64,000 nucleotides of DNA from Dryas octopetala (Eukaryota > Streptophyta > Magnoliopsida > Rosales > Rosaceae), in NCBI GenBank assembly GCA_963921425.1, contig OY992836.1, positions 17,377,614-17,441,613 of the forward strand, read 5' to 3'. Each line of letters begins with the position of its first letter. Positions within the stretch are counted from its first letter, which is position 1. Below are positions 8,504-22,100 of this stretch, one piece after another. The translations under genes and the position numbers were made by a program. Below the pieces are notes generated by a model. That model ran no database searches and had not been told where the DNA came from. It saw nothing but the letters and a program-made list of their open reading frames with translations.

Positions 8504-11500
8504 TCACCGCCAATTGGGAGGAAGATCTGAAGCAGCTGACCCAACATGGCTGAGTTGAACATGTTGAGGCAGAAGATGATATTTTATTCCAAGCTCTTCA
8601 AATATTTTCTTCAACTCTAAGACTAGTTCTGATCTCCGGCTGCTCTTGTCTCCATAGTTTTGAAAGTTTATAGTATGTGTAAGATAAAGACCCATTTTCA
8701 TCTTGTTCACATCTTCAATATCCTTAACCACCACACTATGGCCCTGACGCCAGTACTGAGGCTTGCTGTCCAAGTACCTGAAGTTTTTAAGTTTTTCAAT
8801 ACCAATCTCCATAAATTAGAGGTGTGCATGTGCCAATGCATGTCTGTATATAGAGTAAGTAGATAGAAACCGAGAAGAGTTAACAGAACTGCAAAATTAA
8901 AGTAAATCATTTCCCTTACCAAGAGAAAACTAAAAAGGAAAATAGGAGCTAACCACCAAAAGACACAAAAAAAGTGTAATAAAACTCCACATCTATGCTT
9001 GTTCTATGCTTGTTTTGATGAACTCTTCTTAGGAATATATCAGTAAAAGAAAACAGTTGAGTGAAAGAAGAAAACCATAATCAGGATTTAGTTCTGCAAG
9101 GGAGCAAAAAGTTATACTAGGATAGCAGAATCACCTAACAAAACTTTTTTATTGATAAATTAATCCATGAGAAACCTAGTTAGCAGATATTAAGCATATT
9201 GCAAGAGCCTATCTGTTCCACGGAACCTAAACTCGAACCTAGTATGTCACAAAAATATGAGCAATAGCACCACCAGGTTCAAATAAATGCGAACTGCTAG
9301 TAAATATATATCTAGGAGAGATTTTCATGACAATGCTACAAGCTTTACAATAAGTTGGTTTTGTTGAGCTGAGAGAGCCTCTAAATAGAGATTGTGATAT
9401 TCAATTCCAACAAAAATAATTGAGAAGCATAGGAAGTTGGAGTCAACATACGTTTTTATTCTGGCTTTTAGAGCCGCAATAGTCTCAATCGACGTAGAAA
9501 AATCAACAGCAAATTCAACAGAATCACCCATCTCCGGGCTCCTATAATAGTTGCTGATGGGTTTAGAAGCCAGTACTGAATTTGGATAGAAGATTTTCTC
9601 ATTGTCATATCTTAAGAAGATCGTTGTCAATATGTTCATCTCTTCAACAATCATCTGTCAGGTTTCAATGTGTCAGTAAGGTTGTTTTATAGTAGCATTA
9701 AAGGTATTTTAGGATTACGGAGCTACCTGTACTCCATCAACAACGCAACGGTCCCCTACATCAAATGGGTGCATCACAAAGACAAATATGATGGCTTCAA
9801 ACACAGTTTTAGCAGTATTACCGAACACAAACACCACCAGTAAAAGCTGAGATGAAATAAAGACCAGTATGTTGGTTGTCAAAAATCCCATCAGAAGTAG
9901 CCACACAATAAGGATCACAAGAAGCAAAACCCCTGAGGCAAGCCTATTCAGCTCCTCTATTGCTGTTTTGGTATCATTTAAGGAATGTGCCAGTGATTTG
10001 CGTTCAAGGTAAACATTCACCTGCAAACAAGAAAAATTTTAGTAGTCATGAAGTGAAACCTCTTGCAGAAGGTTCTTAACTATGGTGTCAATGTTCACAC
10101 CATGATAGATTTAAGATCCTATCAGAGGTAGTTTTAAAGACTTCAATTATATGTGACAATTAGATGTCACAACAAATACGTAAAGTGTAGTTTGTGGCAG
10201 TATTATATAGTGTAAGTTTCACAGTACATAACTGTCAGGTAAATACAAAATGCAACTTTTACAGATTGTATGCACTCATCTGAAAAAAGATAGAAAGATT
10301 ACATATAATAAAATAATAAAGTGAATTAAATAAAGAAGTTACCAGCCAGTTCTTCAAAGTTTTTCTCTTGATCTTTCCACTTTCTGCTGCTCCTTCAAAC
10401 AGAGGAAGCACTAGGTCCACCTCCTCCTTTTTCATGAAGCGCAAGAGATCATCTTCCTCAATAAACCTAGTCCATTTAACAAACTAAAAGTGAAAATACT
10501 GAGAGAGAGTAAGACATCAAAAAGTTGGAAGAAATTTCAGGAAAGAAAGAAATTCTCACTTGCTGCCACGCTTGGCTACATTCAAGAAAATCTCATAAGC
10601 CACAGCCTTTGCTTCCCACTCACTAGTAATCTCCTTATCTTTCTGCTCACTCTCCTCATCATCAATACTCTCGAGTGTGTTGGAGATGGTAGACAAGCCA
10701 GAACTCCTTACTACATTAATCAACCCTTTCATGGTCCAAGCAGAAACTTTCTCTTGCTTCATTTTTTTAAGCTTGTCTACATCAATCACTTCTTCTTTGC
10801 CCCCTTCCTTCTCCTCGTTTTTGGCTTTCTTCAAATTTTTGAAACTCAACTGGCCAGTACTTGCACTCCTCCCCACTTTTTCTGCCATCTCCATGAATGG
10901 AGGCCCTGAAAGGGTGCGGAGAACATACTGATGAAAGATTGCTTCTTGAATCCGATCAAAGAATCTTGTGCACTGGAAAGAAGAGGCTAATAATTTGACT
11001 AACAGATTCTTCACCAGCCATATAGCTGCTCCAATTAGACAAGAAGCCAGAGCCCTTGTAACATAACTTAGAATCCTAGAGGTTTCCTTTGTCCTCTTAA
11101 CCCCATGATCGAACAAAAAAGCCCATGCTATAAGAATCAAAGCCAACCAAATAAAAACCTGCACACTCCTCTTCAACCCATAAACAAAATACAAAACCTT
11201 CTTCTTAAGCAGGAAGTTCATTTCAATCAAGAAAACCAGAACATTAATCAACCATTCTGTGACCAATCTACCACACAAGACAACCAACGCCAGAACACAC
11301 CATTTCCATAGTCCCAACCCCCAAATCATCTTATCTTCCAACTTATTAACAGTTAAGCAAGCAATTAAAAACCCAACAATGCCCACAAATGCAATCCACT
11401 CAATCAAGACCAACTTGTTCAGCTTCTTACGGGACTTTTCACGCACCTTAAGATTGGCAGTCTTGTACACCTCTTCATCCTCATCCTCGTCACCACCCGG

Positions 11501-12010
11501 TGTTCCGATCAACGGGGTTCGTGGGGTTATAGGGGCTGACCTTAGAGGGTCTCTTGGAGTAGAGGGCCTAGATGCTGTGACTTTGGTGCTTGGTGAAGCC
11601 GCATTAGGTGAATTGGCGTATGACTTCAACTGGGTACTTTCTTCAGCAACCTTCACTTCACCAGGATAAGGCGCTGGCTCCACAAACCTTGATTTGGGCT
11701 TCGAGAATCCAGACCTCGCAAGCGAAGCTCGGCGAGAAATGGGTTCGGCTGGAGGTTTTGGAGGCTTACTCAAAGTGGGACTTTGCTTTGTAATATCTGG
11801 AGAAGCAGAGCCTGGGACTGTGGACATTGGACTTGGAGGGCTCTGAAGCTCCGTTAGCTCAAGACTGAAGCCTCTGAAAGCTCTCTGCGGAGACCCATTT
11901 TGGGAATTCTGTGAAGAAACATAGGAAGTGGAATCTCTGCTTTCCGAAATCTGCAAAACGACTTCGTTTGTTCCTTTCTTCTCCTCCACGCCTTTTGCAC
12001 CCTCCATCAT
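8504..12010 (-). CDS. MSL10: Mechanosensitive channel MSL10-like, complete, five exons
   Basis: Minus-strand exons: 12010-10560, 10466-10343, 10020-9727, 9654-9452, 8777-8504, all with GT-AG borders and compatible phases, giving 781 aa. This matches the plant MSL9/MSL10 class in length and five-exon structure. The soluble, Ser/Pro-rich acidic N-terminus (about 1-190) is followed by paired transmembrane segments (KLVLIEWIAFVG, WKWCVLALVVLCG, VFIWLALILIAWAFLFD and others). Exon 3 holds the pore-lining helix and the MscS-domain entry (AKTVFEAIIFVFVMHPFDVGDRC). The C-terminal part includes HSVVVKDIEDVNKMKM and NFQNYGDKSSRRS. The first ATG of an ATG-ATG pair at 12010 was taken as the start. MSL10 is a plasma-membrane tension-gated anion-preferring channel; the assignment between MSL10 and close paralogues is by recognition only. 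A diverged tandem copy lies at 1-662. Confidence 0.92.
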
Positions 12011-13493
12011 GGTCACGTTTCAGGGAAAATTGTGAACTTTCCAGAGAATATTTTTCATGGTATCCGGAGAGAGACAGAGCATAAAGCAATTACTGGCTTT
12101 TCTTTGAAGCACACACACTGGTGGTGTATGTAGTTATAAAGACAACAAACAAGAGGTCCAGTTTGTTTGTTTGCAAGAGTAAACCGTTGTTTGAAATTAG
12201 AGAATTTTCTGGGAAACCAAGTCTGAGAAAATCAGAAGCTAAATTTAGAAGAAAAAAGATGGAATGTTGGTTGACATGTGAAGCTGTTTTGGCGCTGCAA
12301 ATTCTTGACTGACGGACAGAGGAAATAGAAGGCAACAAAACGACGACGTCTTCTCCATACTATACTATACTATACGTACTGACTCTTCTTTCCCGGGAAA
12401 ACACTATTTAAGCCGCGAATTAACGAACAACTTGTACTCTAACAAATCCAAGAGGAACCCAACAAAAGAAAAATTAATATCAAATCATTTTATTATAATT
12501 TACAACATGATGGCGGTGCCATATATACACCACTATCCTCTTATTATAATTTTCTTTTGTTATTGTAACATTTTAGTCTTTACAACTTGGTAGGGAGCGG
12601 GACAAAATTTTGGAATCCTCAAGTTTGAATCCTCATTTCTTCAAATAAAAACAAACAATTTAATCAGCTTTTAATTATAATAATTTTAGTTTATATTGTA
12701 GTCATTATTTTATGTTGTAGTTTTTTATTTTCTTAGCAAGGAAGAAAAAGAAACAAAATTCAACTCAACACATGAAGGGTATATTTTTGGGTCACCCTAA
12801 TTAATTTTTGCTATATTTATCTATGTAATGATCACAAGGGATCTTGGCTCCCACAATGAAATACCAATGCAAGTACCAAAATTGATCGATCATTATATTT
12901 ATAACATATATGGACGTTTGTTATATTAATTTGTATTAATTTACTCCCATATATAGTATAGTACTATATATAATATGAGACTGACTATACAGACAATCAT
13001 GCATGAATACATGACTTTATGGCCTTTATTAATCAGGTATGAAAGTAGAACTGTAGAAGCAGATATCTAGGTAGGCCACTTAAATCACATGCAAGTATGC
13101 AACTGGGAATTAACTAATCTCTTTTTCTTTTCTTTTTTTCTTGCTGAGGCCTGAGAGTGAGAGTGAGGAAAATATCAACTACTGTCTGTCATGTGAGGTT
13201 AATTATCATGGAAATTGCATGGGGTTGGTGGCCCTGTGGACGGCGCAGCCTGCCGGCCCAGCCCAGCTAGAACTAGAAGGCAGCCTGTACTTTTCTACTC
13301 CAATTATTATATACATATATTGCATAATATATACATGTTTGTCGTGTAAACCAATTATCTCACGTGTGGAAAAAGTAAAAACAAGCGAGTTAAACATAGA
13401 GTAATTAAGTTCCACATTTTAATTGCATTTTTATATGATGTGGAAAGCGAAAACAGTGGTCAATGACTCAACGGTGCTTTCCTTTTGAAAATA
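12011..13493. other. MSL promoter/leader and AT-rich intergenic DNA
   Basis: 12025-12340 is the leader and proximal promoter of the MSL gene, duplicated at 2263-2705. A short tandem ctata repeat sits at 12359-12374. 13139-13255 resembles 2161-2245. Its small ORF (13141-13404) has a few Cys and His residues but no recognisable zinc-finger spacing. The rest is AT-rich with no supported gene. Confidence 0.6.
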
Positions 13494-13852
13494 GGGTTAA
13501 ATATAAAAATGGTTCATAAATTTTATAGTAAATTTGGTTCATTAACTATAAAAGTGTCAATTTAGTCCACAAACTTTTCAAGTTGTACAAAAGCAGTACA
13601 AACGTTAACTTATATCGAAAAATTTAATGAAAAATGGTCACGTAGACAGCAAGTGATCACATTTTCAGAGGCATTTCAGTCCGTTCATTACATTTTTATA
13701 TGACCAATTCTGTTAATTTTCAGATGAAAGTTAACGTTTGTACTGCTTTGGTACAAATTGAAAAATTTGTGGACCAAATTGACACTTTTTATAATTAATA
13801 AATCAAATTAAAATTTACTGTAAAATTTGTAGAATATTTTTATATTTAACCC
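13494..13852. mobile_element. Inverted-repeat MITE, about 359 bp
   Basis: Left end GGGTTAAATATAAAAATGG and right end (reverse complement GGGTTAAATATAAAAATAT) form long imperfect inverted repeats. They continue inward through matching words such as 'gtaaattt', 'gtgtcaatttagtcca' and 'gtacaaacgttaact'. Flanks TTGAAAATA and TTGAAGTAA could be a decayed 9-bp duplication. No coding capacity; probably a MULE-type fold-back element. Confidence 0.7.
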
Positions 13853-15385
13853 TTGAAGTAATGTCAATGAAACATATATACTTACAGCTGTCTCTCAATT
13901 ATTATTATTTATTTTTACCTGGAAGGCTGGAAGAGAGTTGTTTCTCAAATTTTTGGAATATTTAATGGATTGGAACCATTAAAAAAAAGGAATTAATGGG
14001 TTGAAACTTGAAACAAACGCTGACAATGGCTACCTACATGGAGCCTCCAGTTAATGTGGGCTGTAGGAGTTTACAGTGGGCAATTCATTCTTAGAACCAG
14101 CTGGCCCAACTCAGGCCCAAACTTTATTTCAATTCAACAACAAACACAAACCCAAATTTGCCCCCCGGAGCTAGGCGTCGATGTCGTCAAATTTGCCCAT
14201 TTCACATTAAAGAAAATGAATAAACTGCCCACCCCTTCACCAGGCTGGTACTCCACCAACCGCCTGAGGCAGCAGCATCTTCTATCGCTCACAAATACTT
14301 TTGAAAAGCAATTAAATACTTGGTCGACCTTTGTAAACAGCAAAGCAGAGGACTTGCTTGCAACAACATTAATGTCAATAACGAACCAAAAGCCAATTTT
14401 CCAAACTCTGAGTTTCTGAATTTCCTGATTTCCTCCCTTTGAGAGAAGAGAAGCCAACTCTAGTAGCAACCTATAATGACTTAATTAACTCTCAAGACTT
14501 AAAAAATTTAGGAATTAAGTCTTTATATTTAGGAATGGTTCAGGAAATTTATGGTTTTCGGGTTTAAGCTTTATAGATTTTATGTGCACCAATAGAGTAT
14601 TCAAGTGTTCGATTAAATGGGGACAAAAATTGTATGAAAAAATGTCTCAAAATGAGAGTTTCTAAATTAAGAATAAGAGGTGGACCTTACTAAGAAATTT
14701 AAAGTTAAGCAATATATTAAGAGCTTCTTCATGCCGCATAAAGACATATTTCTGGATTGCCGCACTGATCCTATTTGCATGACTCATAAATACCATTATT
14801 TATGCTTATAATACCATCATAAAAAATTAAAGGTAGCAACTACGTAGTATATGTATAACTTCTGAAAATTCATGTAAATTTCAATTAAAAATTGGTTTAT
14901 TCATACCCTGACCATTTATTAATTTATTTCAATAAGCCATCGTTACTTTAGGGACAAGGCTGGTTCTTGCAAATAGAAGATTTAGTAATTAATAAAACAA
15001 TTGCCGGATGAAAAACTGTTTTTATTAACTACTAGACCTTCATATGTGAGTACTATATGGCCAACAATAGATAGATATTTGATAGATTTTTCCACAGAGA
15101 GAGAGAGAGAGAGGGAGAGAGAGAGTATTATTCTTATCTACAATTCAGTAGTCCCTCTCATTCAACCTTGCTTGGTTTCTAGTGATTGTGCATTGTTAAT
15201 TTGTCTTCATTCAATCATATTCTTTAGCCCATGGATTACAATAAACAAGTTTCTTATTCTACAACTACATAACCACCACGGCTTTTCGATTAACTTCTTG
15301 TCAATAATTTAATAACAAGGCAAAAAACAGAATAGATAACTAATTTTCTTGATGAAAAACATGATCATTAACTAGTTTAAAACCT
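13853..15385. other. Intergenic region, no gene recognised
   Basis: Non-repetitive, moderately GC-containing DNA at 14040-14470 has opposing ORFs of 111-121 codons, but neither shows a domain, a known motif or splice partners. A (GA)n stretch at 15097-15125 and the upstream region of the RING gene complete the interval. Confidence 0.5.

Positions 15386-15428
<43 letters not shown>
15386..15428 (+). repeat. (CT)n microsatellite in the RING gene leader
   Basis: About 43 nt of uninterrupted TC/CT dinucleotides, ending 30 bases before the ATG at 15459. Pyrimidine-rich CT tracts are common in plant 5' UTRs and core promoters. This one is likely length-polymorphic. Confidence 0.85.
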
Positions 15429-15429
<1 letters not shown>

Positions 15430-15458
15430 TTTGCTTGCCACTTTTCACAAACCCAAAC

Positions 15459-16040
15459 ATGGGTTACGAGGCATCAAGCCCTTTCTCACAGCCACCACCT
15501 CCTCCGCCACTAAAAACCAACCTGCCCATGTTGTACTACGGCCTCATAGTTGTTGGAACAGCTGCTATAGTGCTAGCCATGTACAACCTCATAGTCATCA
15601 AATGGACCACTGCACCACGCCGCACCCAATCACCACCAGCATCAATCAGATCATCATCAAACAGTACTTTCATCGAGGTCACAAGATCAACAAGGAGCAG
15701 GAGCTTCGACAACTTGGACAGCTTCAAGTACAAGAAGAAAGCAGGACCATCAGTGACACAAGAGCAAGGCCAAGGTGGTGGCTGTGGTGGGGTTGATAGC
15801 TATGAATGTGCAGTATGCTTGTCAGTGTTTGAGGATGGAGAAGAGGTGAGGAAGCTGCCAGCCTGCAAGCACTCCTTTCATGCTTCTTGCATAGATATGT
15901 GGCTCTACTCTCACTCTGATTGCCCCCTCTGCCGTGCACCCGTGCCCATCGGTGGTTCGTGGTGTCATCGACCGTTATTAACTACCACCCCGGAGGAGCA
16001 TTCCAGAGAAGTCCTGCTAAATTCCAGCATCCCAGTTTGA
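15459..16040 (+). CDS. ATL-type RING-H2 E3 ubiquitin ligase, intronless
   Basis: 193 aa from the ATG at 15459; the ORF is open a little upstream but has no earlier ATG. Proline-rich N-terminus, then one transmembrane helix ([23 protein letters not shown], about 26-48), a basic Ser/Arg-rich linker, and a RING-H2 finger from [14 protein letters not shown] to CPLCRAPV. Spacing is C-x2-C, then C-x-H-x2-H-x2-C and C-x2-C, with the DMW-type tryptophan before the last Cys pair ([15 protein letters not shown]). This is the layout of the Arabidopsis Toxicos en Levadura (ATL) family. These are membrane-bound ubiquitin ligases involved in defence, growth and nutrient responses. No introns, as usual in this family. 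The substrate is unknown. Confidence 0.9.
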   Translation: MGYEASSPFSQPPPPPPLKTNLPMLYYGLIVVGTAAIVLAMYNLIVIKWTTAPRRTQSPPASIRSSSNSTFIEVTRSTRSRSFDNLDSFKYKKKAGPSVTQEQGQGGGCGGVDSYECAVCLSVFEDGEEVRKLPACKHSFHASCIDMWLYSHSDCPLCRAPVPIGGSWCHRPLLTTTPEEHSREVLLNSSIPV

Positions 16041-17026
16041 GTTTCTTTTTTTCATATTTTTTCATTTCTTAGTTTTGGGTTTTTGGCGTTTGTTGCCTTG
16101 TGATGTAGAACGATGATAACAAGGAATGGATGATACAAAACTAGGAATAGGTGGACAGTGTATAATTTTTGCCTTGTATATGAATATGACACTGAAATTT
16201 CTGGTTGCTCTATTAGCTGTAAGTTGCAAATCACTCTTTAATTGTTGTCATCTTAGTGATCGAATAAAATATAGACAAATTGCCAGAAGCTCTGGCACTC
16301 AAGACATTAACATGGTGTTTGGGAATTGGGAAAAGATCATGTGACTACTGCTAAGGAAATGAAGACGTACAATTTCGTATACATTCGTGTTTGCTCATGA
16401 TATTGACACGAATCATCCAGTTGCCATCGCAAAATCTCATCTAACCATTTCAAAAGATGAACTTGTAAATGTATTGAATGAAAATCTCATCAATCAATAT
16501 TTAGATTTTGTCGGACCAAAACAAATATTTCGATTTTGTGACTTATTTGACCAAATTTTCTTTTAAGGGTAAAATTTTGGATCCTGGATCTGCCAATGTA
16601 ATCCAGAATACAAGGGCACAGCCCAAATCCAATCCACTGTTCGCAGTGCTCAACAATATTCCAATCCGATATCACAGAATACAATTCAACAGATTGAGAT
16701 GGTATTCAAATTGTTAAAATATCACTACCCCAAAATAATTGATGGATTTCCCACTCAAAGCGAAAAATGAAGAATTACAAGTTTAAAACTTACCTGTTTG
16801 GCAGCTCGCTTCTCAGACAAGATAACCATGAAAAACATGTGTATCTCCCCATATTCTTTACATGCTTGTGGTATATAAATTTATCAAAAGTAGTTTTATT
16901 AAAATCTCCATATCTCAAATTCAGATTCGATAAATTCTGGCATAATTTTCACAGATAATACATGGCCCAAAAGAACTCTCACCTTTCAAACTGTGCCAAC
17001 AATATAGTATATACAAGACATGAAGT
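16041..17026. other. 3' UTR of the RING gene and convergent intergenic DNA
   Basis: The RING gene (plus) and VPS2.1 (minus) converge here. The interval presumably holds both 3' UTRs. No additional coding sequence or repeat was recognised. Confidence 0.55.
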
Positions 17027-19160
17027 CTACATCCTTCTTAAATTGTCTAGCCTCGCCTGTAACTCACTATCTATCCCACTGTCATCGGTCGCAGCTGCTT
17101 CCACTTGTGGAACCTTGCTCTTTGCAGCTGGTGCAGCAACAGCAGCTGATGGCGCATTAACAAGCTGCATTCAATTAGAAAACAAAACATTGTTAGTTAT
17201 CACTGCTCAAAAACATTTTAATTTCCTGGTCAAAAAAGGCGGCGAAAAAAAATAAATATGATTGAAGACTGATGGAAGTACCTCTTGATTGACGTCTATA
17301 CCAATCTCATCAAGAACTTGGTTCACTAGTTCGTCTGTTTCCTCCTCTTCCTCATCTCCTTCCAAAGCATCATCAATGGCATCTCCCATTACCTCAGTTG
17401 TCAATTCCATCTTCTCATTCTGCCTCTCAAAGTCTTGCATAATTTTCTGCAGTGACGGCAAGTTCATCTGCCTATTCATCTGGCCCATTGCCTTCGTCAC
17501 TCCTTTCATTGCCTCTCCCATGGCTTGTGTCGATTTCAATGTCTGAAAAGAAAAATTATTTTACGAATACAACTCATCCAAAAGGATAACCACAGTCTTA
17601 ATAATTATGTTAAGTAAACTTATTTTTATCATCAGGATTTTTCTATGAATGTATTTTTTTTTCTTCATCTTAATGAAAATTATGTTACAGGTTTATGTAA
17701 AAAACACAACATCCATACAAGACAATAACAATGGAGTTGCAAATTGCAAAAGAATGCACCGTTCTATGAATTACAGGGCATATATCACAGAATGTAGGAT
17801 CTACCTGGATTCTAAGAGATACACCCTGGAGTTGCGATTTGAGCTTATAAAACTTTTCGATCTGATGTCGTGTTCGAACAAGGTCTTTTGCCATAACTTT
17901 AACAGCTCCCTGAAACAAAATTTGGCAAACAAAAACCATAATTAGGAACCATCAAATCAAAGTCTATACGATAGAAGGTAAATGGGGACAATGTTCACAT
18001 GTATAGCATCAACCACATCATTAAAACTCTCAGCCAAAGATAATTGAACAATGAACCAGGGGAGTTTAGGTCTGTGGTCAAAAGTAGCTCAGCCAGAAAA
18101 TACAGAGGAAGATACTAAAATTGCCTTTCCCAGAAAATAAAGCAAAACAGGAACTAGCCGAGAGAAAACAACCCACCATTTGCCCTTGCTTGGCACTTTT
18201 CTTGATCTCTAAGATTAGTTTCTTCTCTTGCCCTTGGAGGGCTGATCTCTCCCTCTCTATTTCTCTAATAGATTTGTCCAACATCCTCTTGTTTTCCCGC
18301 AGAAGTTCTGAAATCACAAATTCGCACCCACATAAACAATTTCAGTTTATAAATGATAATCTTAACAGAACACTGATACTTATACCAAAAAAATTATGTA
18401 TGCCTAAGCAACAAGACATAGATCATGCTCCCCTATTATATGGGCACCATCATATAACAAACTTACATATTTTAAGAACCAAAAGACCCAATTACCACTC
18501 GAGCAATGAAATTCAGTTTTCAATAACCAGAGATTTGCTATTGTTATAGATAGCCTTGTACTACAAATACTTAGATTTTCTTCGTTTTGTATATATGTAT
18601 TGCTAATTTAAAGTTACACATCAAGGCCTGAACTCTGGATATCCCGGCACTGCAGAATTGAAGGTCTTAACCATAAAGGTGTCTCCTTGAAATACACATA
18701 TATTGCAAAACAAAGTACTAGCAAAATGGTTTACTAAATAGATTAACATCTTATATGAACTCCAATTGAGCATCATGGACACAAGTTGAAATTTAAATAC
18801 AAGGCTGCAACAATTAGCAAATTTCACTCCCAACTTAATTTTTTAAAAATCGTTTATTTTATTTTAAATTTATTTATTTAAACTTGTACGTGTGCCTTCA
18901 ATCAGTCTCTTTTCGATTGCCAAAACTATTCCTCAGAAACCCAGCAAACACAATAAACTATTTTAAATAAAATAAAATAAAAATAAAAATTACAATATTT
19001 ACAAGGTCATAAAGTCATAGAACTTCAACAAATTGAAACCCTACAAAACTATTGCGTAAATTAATAGATACTCAAAAACAGAAAAGTAAAAACATGTTGT
19101 ATAAATTGGATCAATCTATGAACCTGCGGGTGTTTTTCGCTTGCCAAAGAGGAAACTCAT
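17027..19160 (-). CDS. VPS2.1: ESCRT-III subunit VPS2.1 (CHMP2-like), five exons
   Basis: Minus-strand exons: 19160-19124, 18307-18177, 17909-17805, 17542-17282, 17164-17027, with GT-AG borders and matching phases. The product is 223 aa, close to Arabidopsis VPS2.1. It starts MSFLFGKRKTPAELLRENKR, contains a basic coiled-coil Snf7 core (KQGQMGAVKVMAKDLVRTR; KFYKLKSQLQGVSLRIQTLK; AMGEAMKGVTKAMGQMNRQM), an acidic helix (DDALEGDEEEEETDEL) and a C-terminal MIT-interacting motif ending QARLDNLRRM. ESCRT-III polymerises on endosomes to form intralumenal vesicles, and the tail recruits the VPS4 ATPase. All expected parts are present. Confidence 0.95.
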
Positions 19161-22100
19161 GGCGCTCGATGGAACGGTCAAAAATCAATCTGAATGATCG
19201 GGTCGAATCGGATCGTCTCCGTCTGCGAGATTGAATTCGAAGAAGGCTTAAGCTTTTGATCGTATTCGTGGAAGCTTTTTCTTACGCGGTGTGTGTGTGT
19301 GAAGTGGTTAAGGAATGGAATCACCGACTCAACGACGACCTTCCCTACACGCGGCAACCTCAAGTGGTTGACCCCACATGATCGTTAACTTCGCACGTTT
19401 AATCTGAGGCCCAATGGGCCTGTTTACATTCCTGGACTTTAAATAAAGGCACTGCTTGGACTGGCCCAGTTCCGAGTCCAGCTTTTGTCAGAAATTAATT
19501 AGCTTTTGCTCTGCAATTACGGATTTACCCGCACGCGCGGAAAATACGTCAGGAGATTTCACTTTTTTACCCCCAGAGACAGACACCCACATCAATTATG
19601 AAAGCTGCTGATGTGTCCTTGACCTGACAGCAACAGCGCACACCAGCGCACGTGGGGAGCATCGCTTTTCTACGAGCCTGCGAAGAAACAGAGTCACGTG
19701 CCGTTTTGTCTAAGTGAATCGTGATCTCACTCTTCTTAGTCAGCACGTGCGGAACCCACGGTCTTTCTTTTTCTTTTTTTTTAGCTTTTTTTGAAACTCG
19801 CAGTCGTACTTGTACGAAAATTCTCTCTTTGGAACCATTTGGATTCGGACGCCTTGTCGTTGGAACAATCCATATACACAGCATTCCAACAGTTTTATAT
19901 TTAATCTTGTGTTTTCATTTAAAAGCGTTCAACTATAGTTTTGGGTTTATATCTGAAGTCGTAGGATTTATCATTTAGAGTTTAATATTTGATGTTTTAA
20001 CCCTCAAGCTTTTAGGAAGTATATTTTCACAAATTTTAAAGTGTAGTTCAACACATTTGATCGCTATACACGTCTAGTCGTTTGTAGGGGCAAAACCAAA
20101 AATGAGCAACAATGGTCAATTGCATCCATAAACACAAATTTCTTTCCCTAAATGTTAGATGCTTAACCTTATATATGAGTATTGATTTGATCCTTAAAGT
20201 TGAAGGTCAATATTTCTATAGAAATACCTCAAAAAGACATTTAATTTTATATGAAAAAGATGAAGAGCTAGCATGTGTTTGGCTTTTCTCTTTAAATTAA
20301 ATATTTGAAAGTTTTTATTATTTTATCTCACAAAAAAACATTTGTGGAACAGCCATTATTCGTTTTGTAGAGAGCCGAGACTATATATAACGTATTTAAT
20401 GAGAGTTGTATAATGTATTTGGGATATTATATATTGAATAATGCATAATATAACTGGCATTGACAGTTTACAAAGTACCTAACCATTTGTGTGCACTGGT
20501 GCACCACCTTATTTAGACAAAAGTGGAGACTGGAGACGATATCCAACCCAGAGATAGCTGGTACATGGTCCTATCTACTAGCTAGCTAGGCTCTATTGAT
20601 AAGTACGTATTTGCTAGCCAAGCTTCACATGCACTTGTTTTAAATCATAATTCATTTACATGGTATATGATCGTATATCATATATGCCACGAATTTATGC
20701 ATGGTTGTTGAGAAACATCCCCCATAAATACTTACGTATACCCAGTAACCCTAATAATATATAGGGGATATTTGGTTGGTTGCAACTTTTCTAATTGTTT
20801 ATTTGTGTGTGTGGGATTTGTTTGGCGTATAGTTTCTAATTGTTTGTCATACATTCACTACTGCCTTTTAAGATATTGGAAAATAGTGAATAACATTGTG
20901 TAATTAATAATTGTGTTACTAATAGCTTTTTTTTTTTAAATCGAAGATATTTTCTTACCAAACTATAAATCTCTACTTTATATTAGTTCTTATTTGAATA
21001 TGTAGTTCCAATTTACAATTTGATAATATAAGCATTTTTTGTATTATCAGATTATTTTAAAATATAACATTAACCTTTTTAAAGAAATTAGAGATTAAAC
21101 ATCGAAAATAGGTGAGATTAAACATCGAAAATACTTATTTGTAGAAATGACACTTCACACTTAAATCTCCAAGATTATAACCCCAAGATTGATGAACACC
21201 CTTAAGTCGATGATGCTATCATTTTGTGAACAGAACTAATATGATAGCATTATGAGAGAACATATTGAATCATGATATGTATCACTATCACCCTCTTCAA
21301 GTCATGTTACCACACTGATTAACTAAAACAGAGCTATTAACTTCAATTTCCATCTCTTTCACTAATAATTTCCCAGTTTTTCAATAATTTTCAATTTTCA
21401 CTTTTGAGAAGAAGCAATCGAGAGCTGTTGTACTCAAAGTCAATGATAGGGGCCAATGGTGGTGTCCCATACATATCATCCCAAGAATATATAGTTTGAT
21501 CACAACTTTTTATTCCATCCTATGGTGTAAAAGCTTGTTGGGATTTTTTGGCTATAATGTCTGATCCTGCAATATTTTGACTTCTTAGATTCCTTGTGAG
21601 TGGCCCCCAGCTTGTCTGCCAAGGCTCAACACCTGTTCATCCCTAATATCTCATGTCTGCAACATCAAGATCATTGTTGGATTAGCAGTCCCTCCTATGC
21701 ATGACCAACTCAATAATGAATCATATATGGCCCAAAAGCTCTGAGTTCTTAATCATTTCTACTTCTTTGAGTTTTGAGAGAGAGAGAGACTAATTTACCT
21801 GTGTCACACTGAGAGGTAGGTTGTTGAGGCCATGTGCTAAGCCAGTGGAAAAGCACCAAGAGCTTGCTTTCACTTTCTCTGTTTTCTAGCAGAGAAGATT
21901 TGTGTTCACTTTTTTCATTCTCTCTTTTTATTCTACTTTTGCTTATTACTTACAGTTTAAGCGTGTGAAAATGTGACATTAACAGAGAAAGTGCTGCCAA
22001 GTCTTGTGCTCAAGACAGTAGTTTGGTTAGAGATAGGATATAATTTCTTGAATTCTTGTGTAATGGGTTTAGACGTGTACGTCTATGAATTCATAACACT

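Noticed and set aside
13141..13404. Small ORF with several Cys and His residues
   Set aside because: Spacing fits no zinc-finger class, and the DNA resembles the non-coding block at 2161-2245.
14054..14469. Opposing ORFs of 121 and 111 codons
   Set aside because: No recognisable motif, no splice partners, and both strands open equally; treated as chance.
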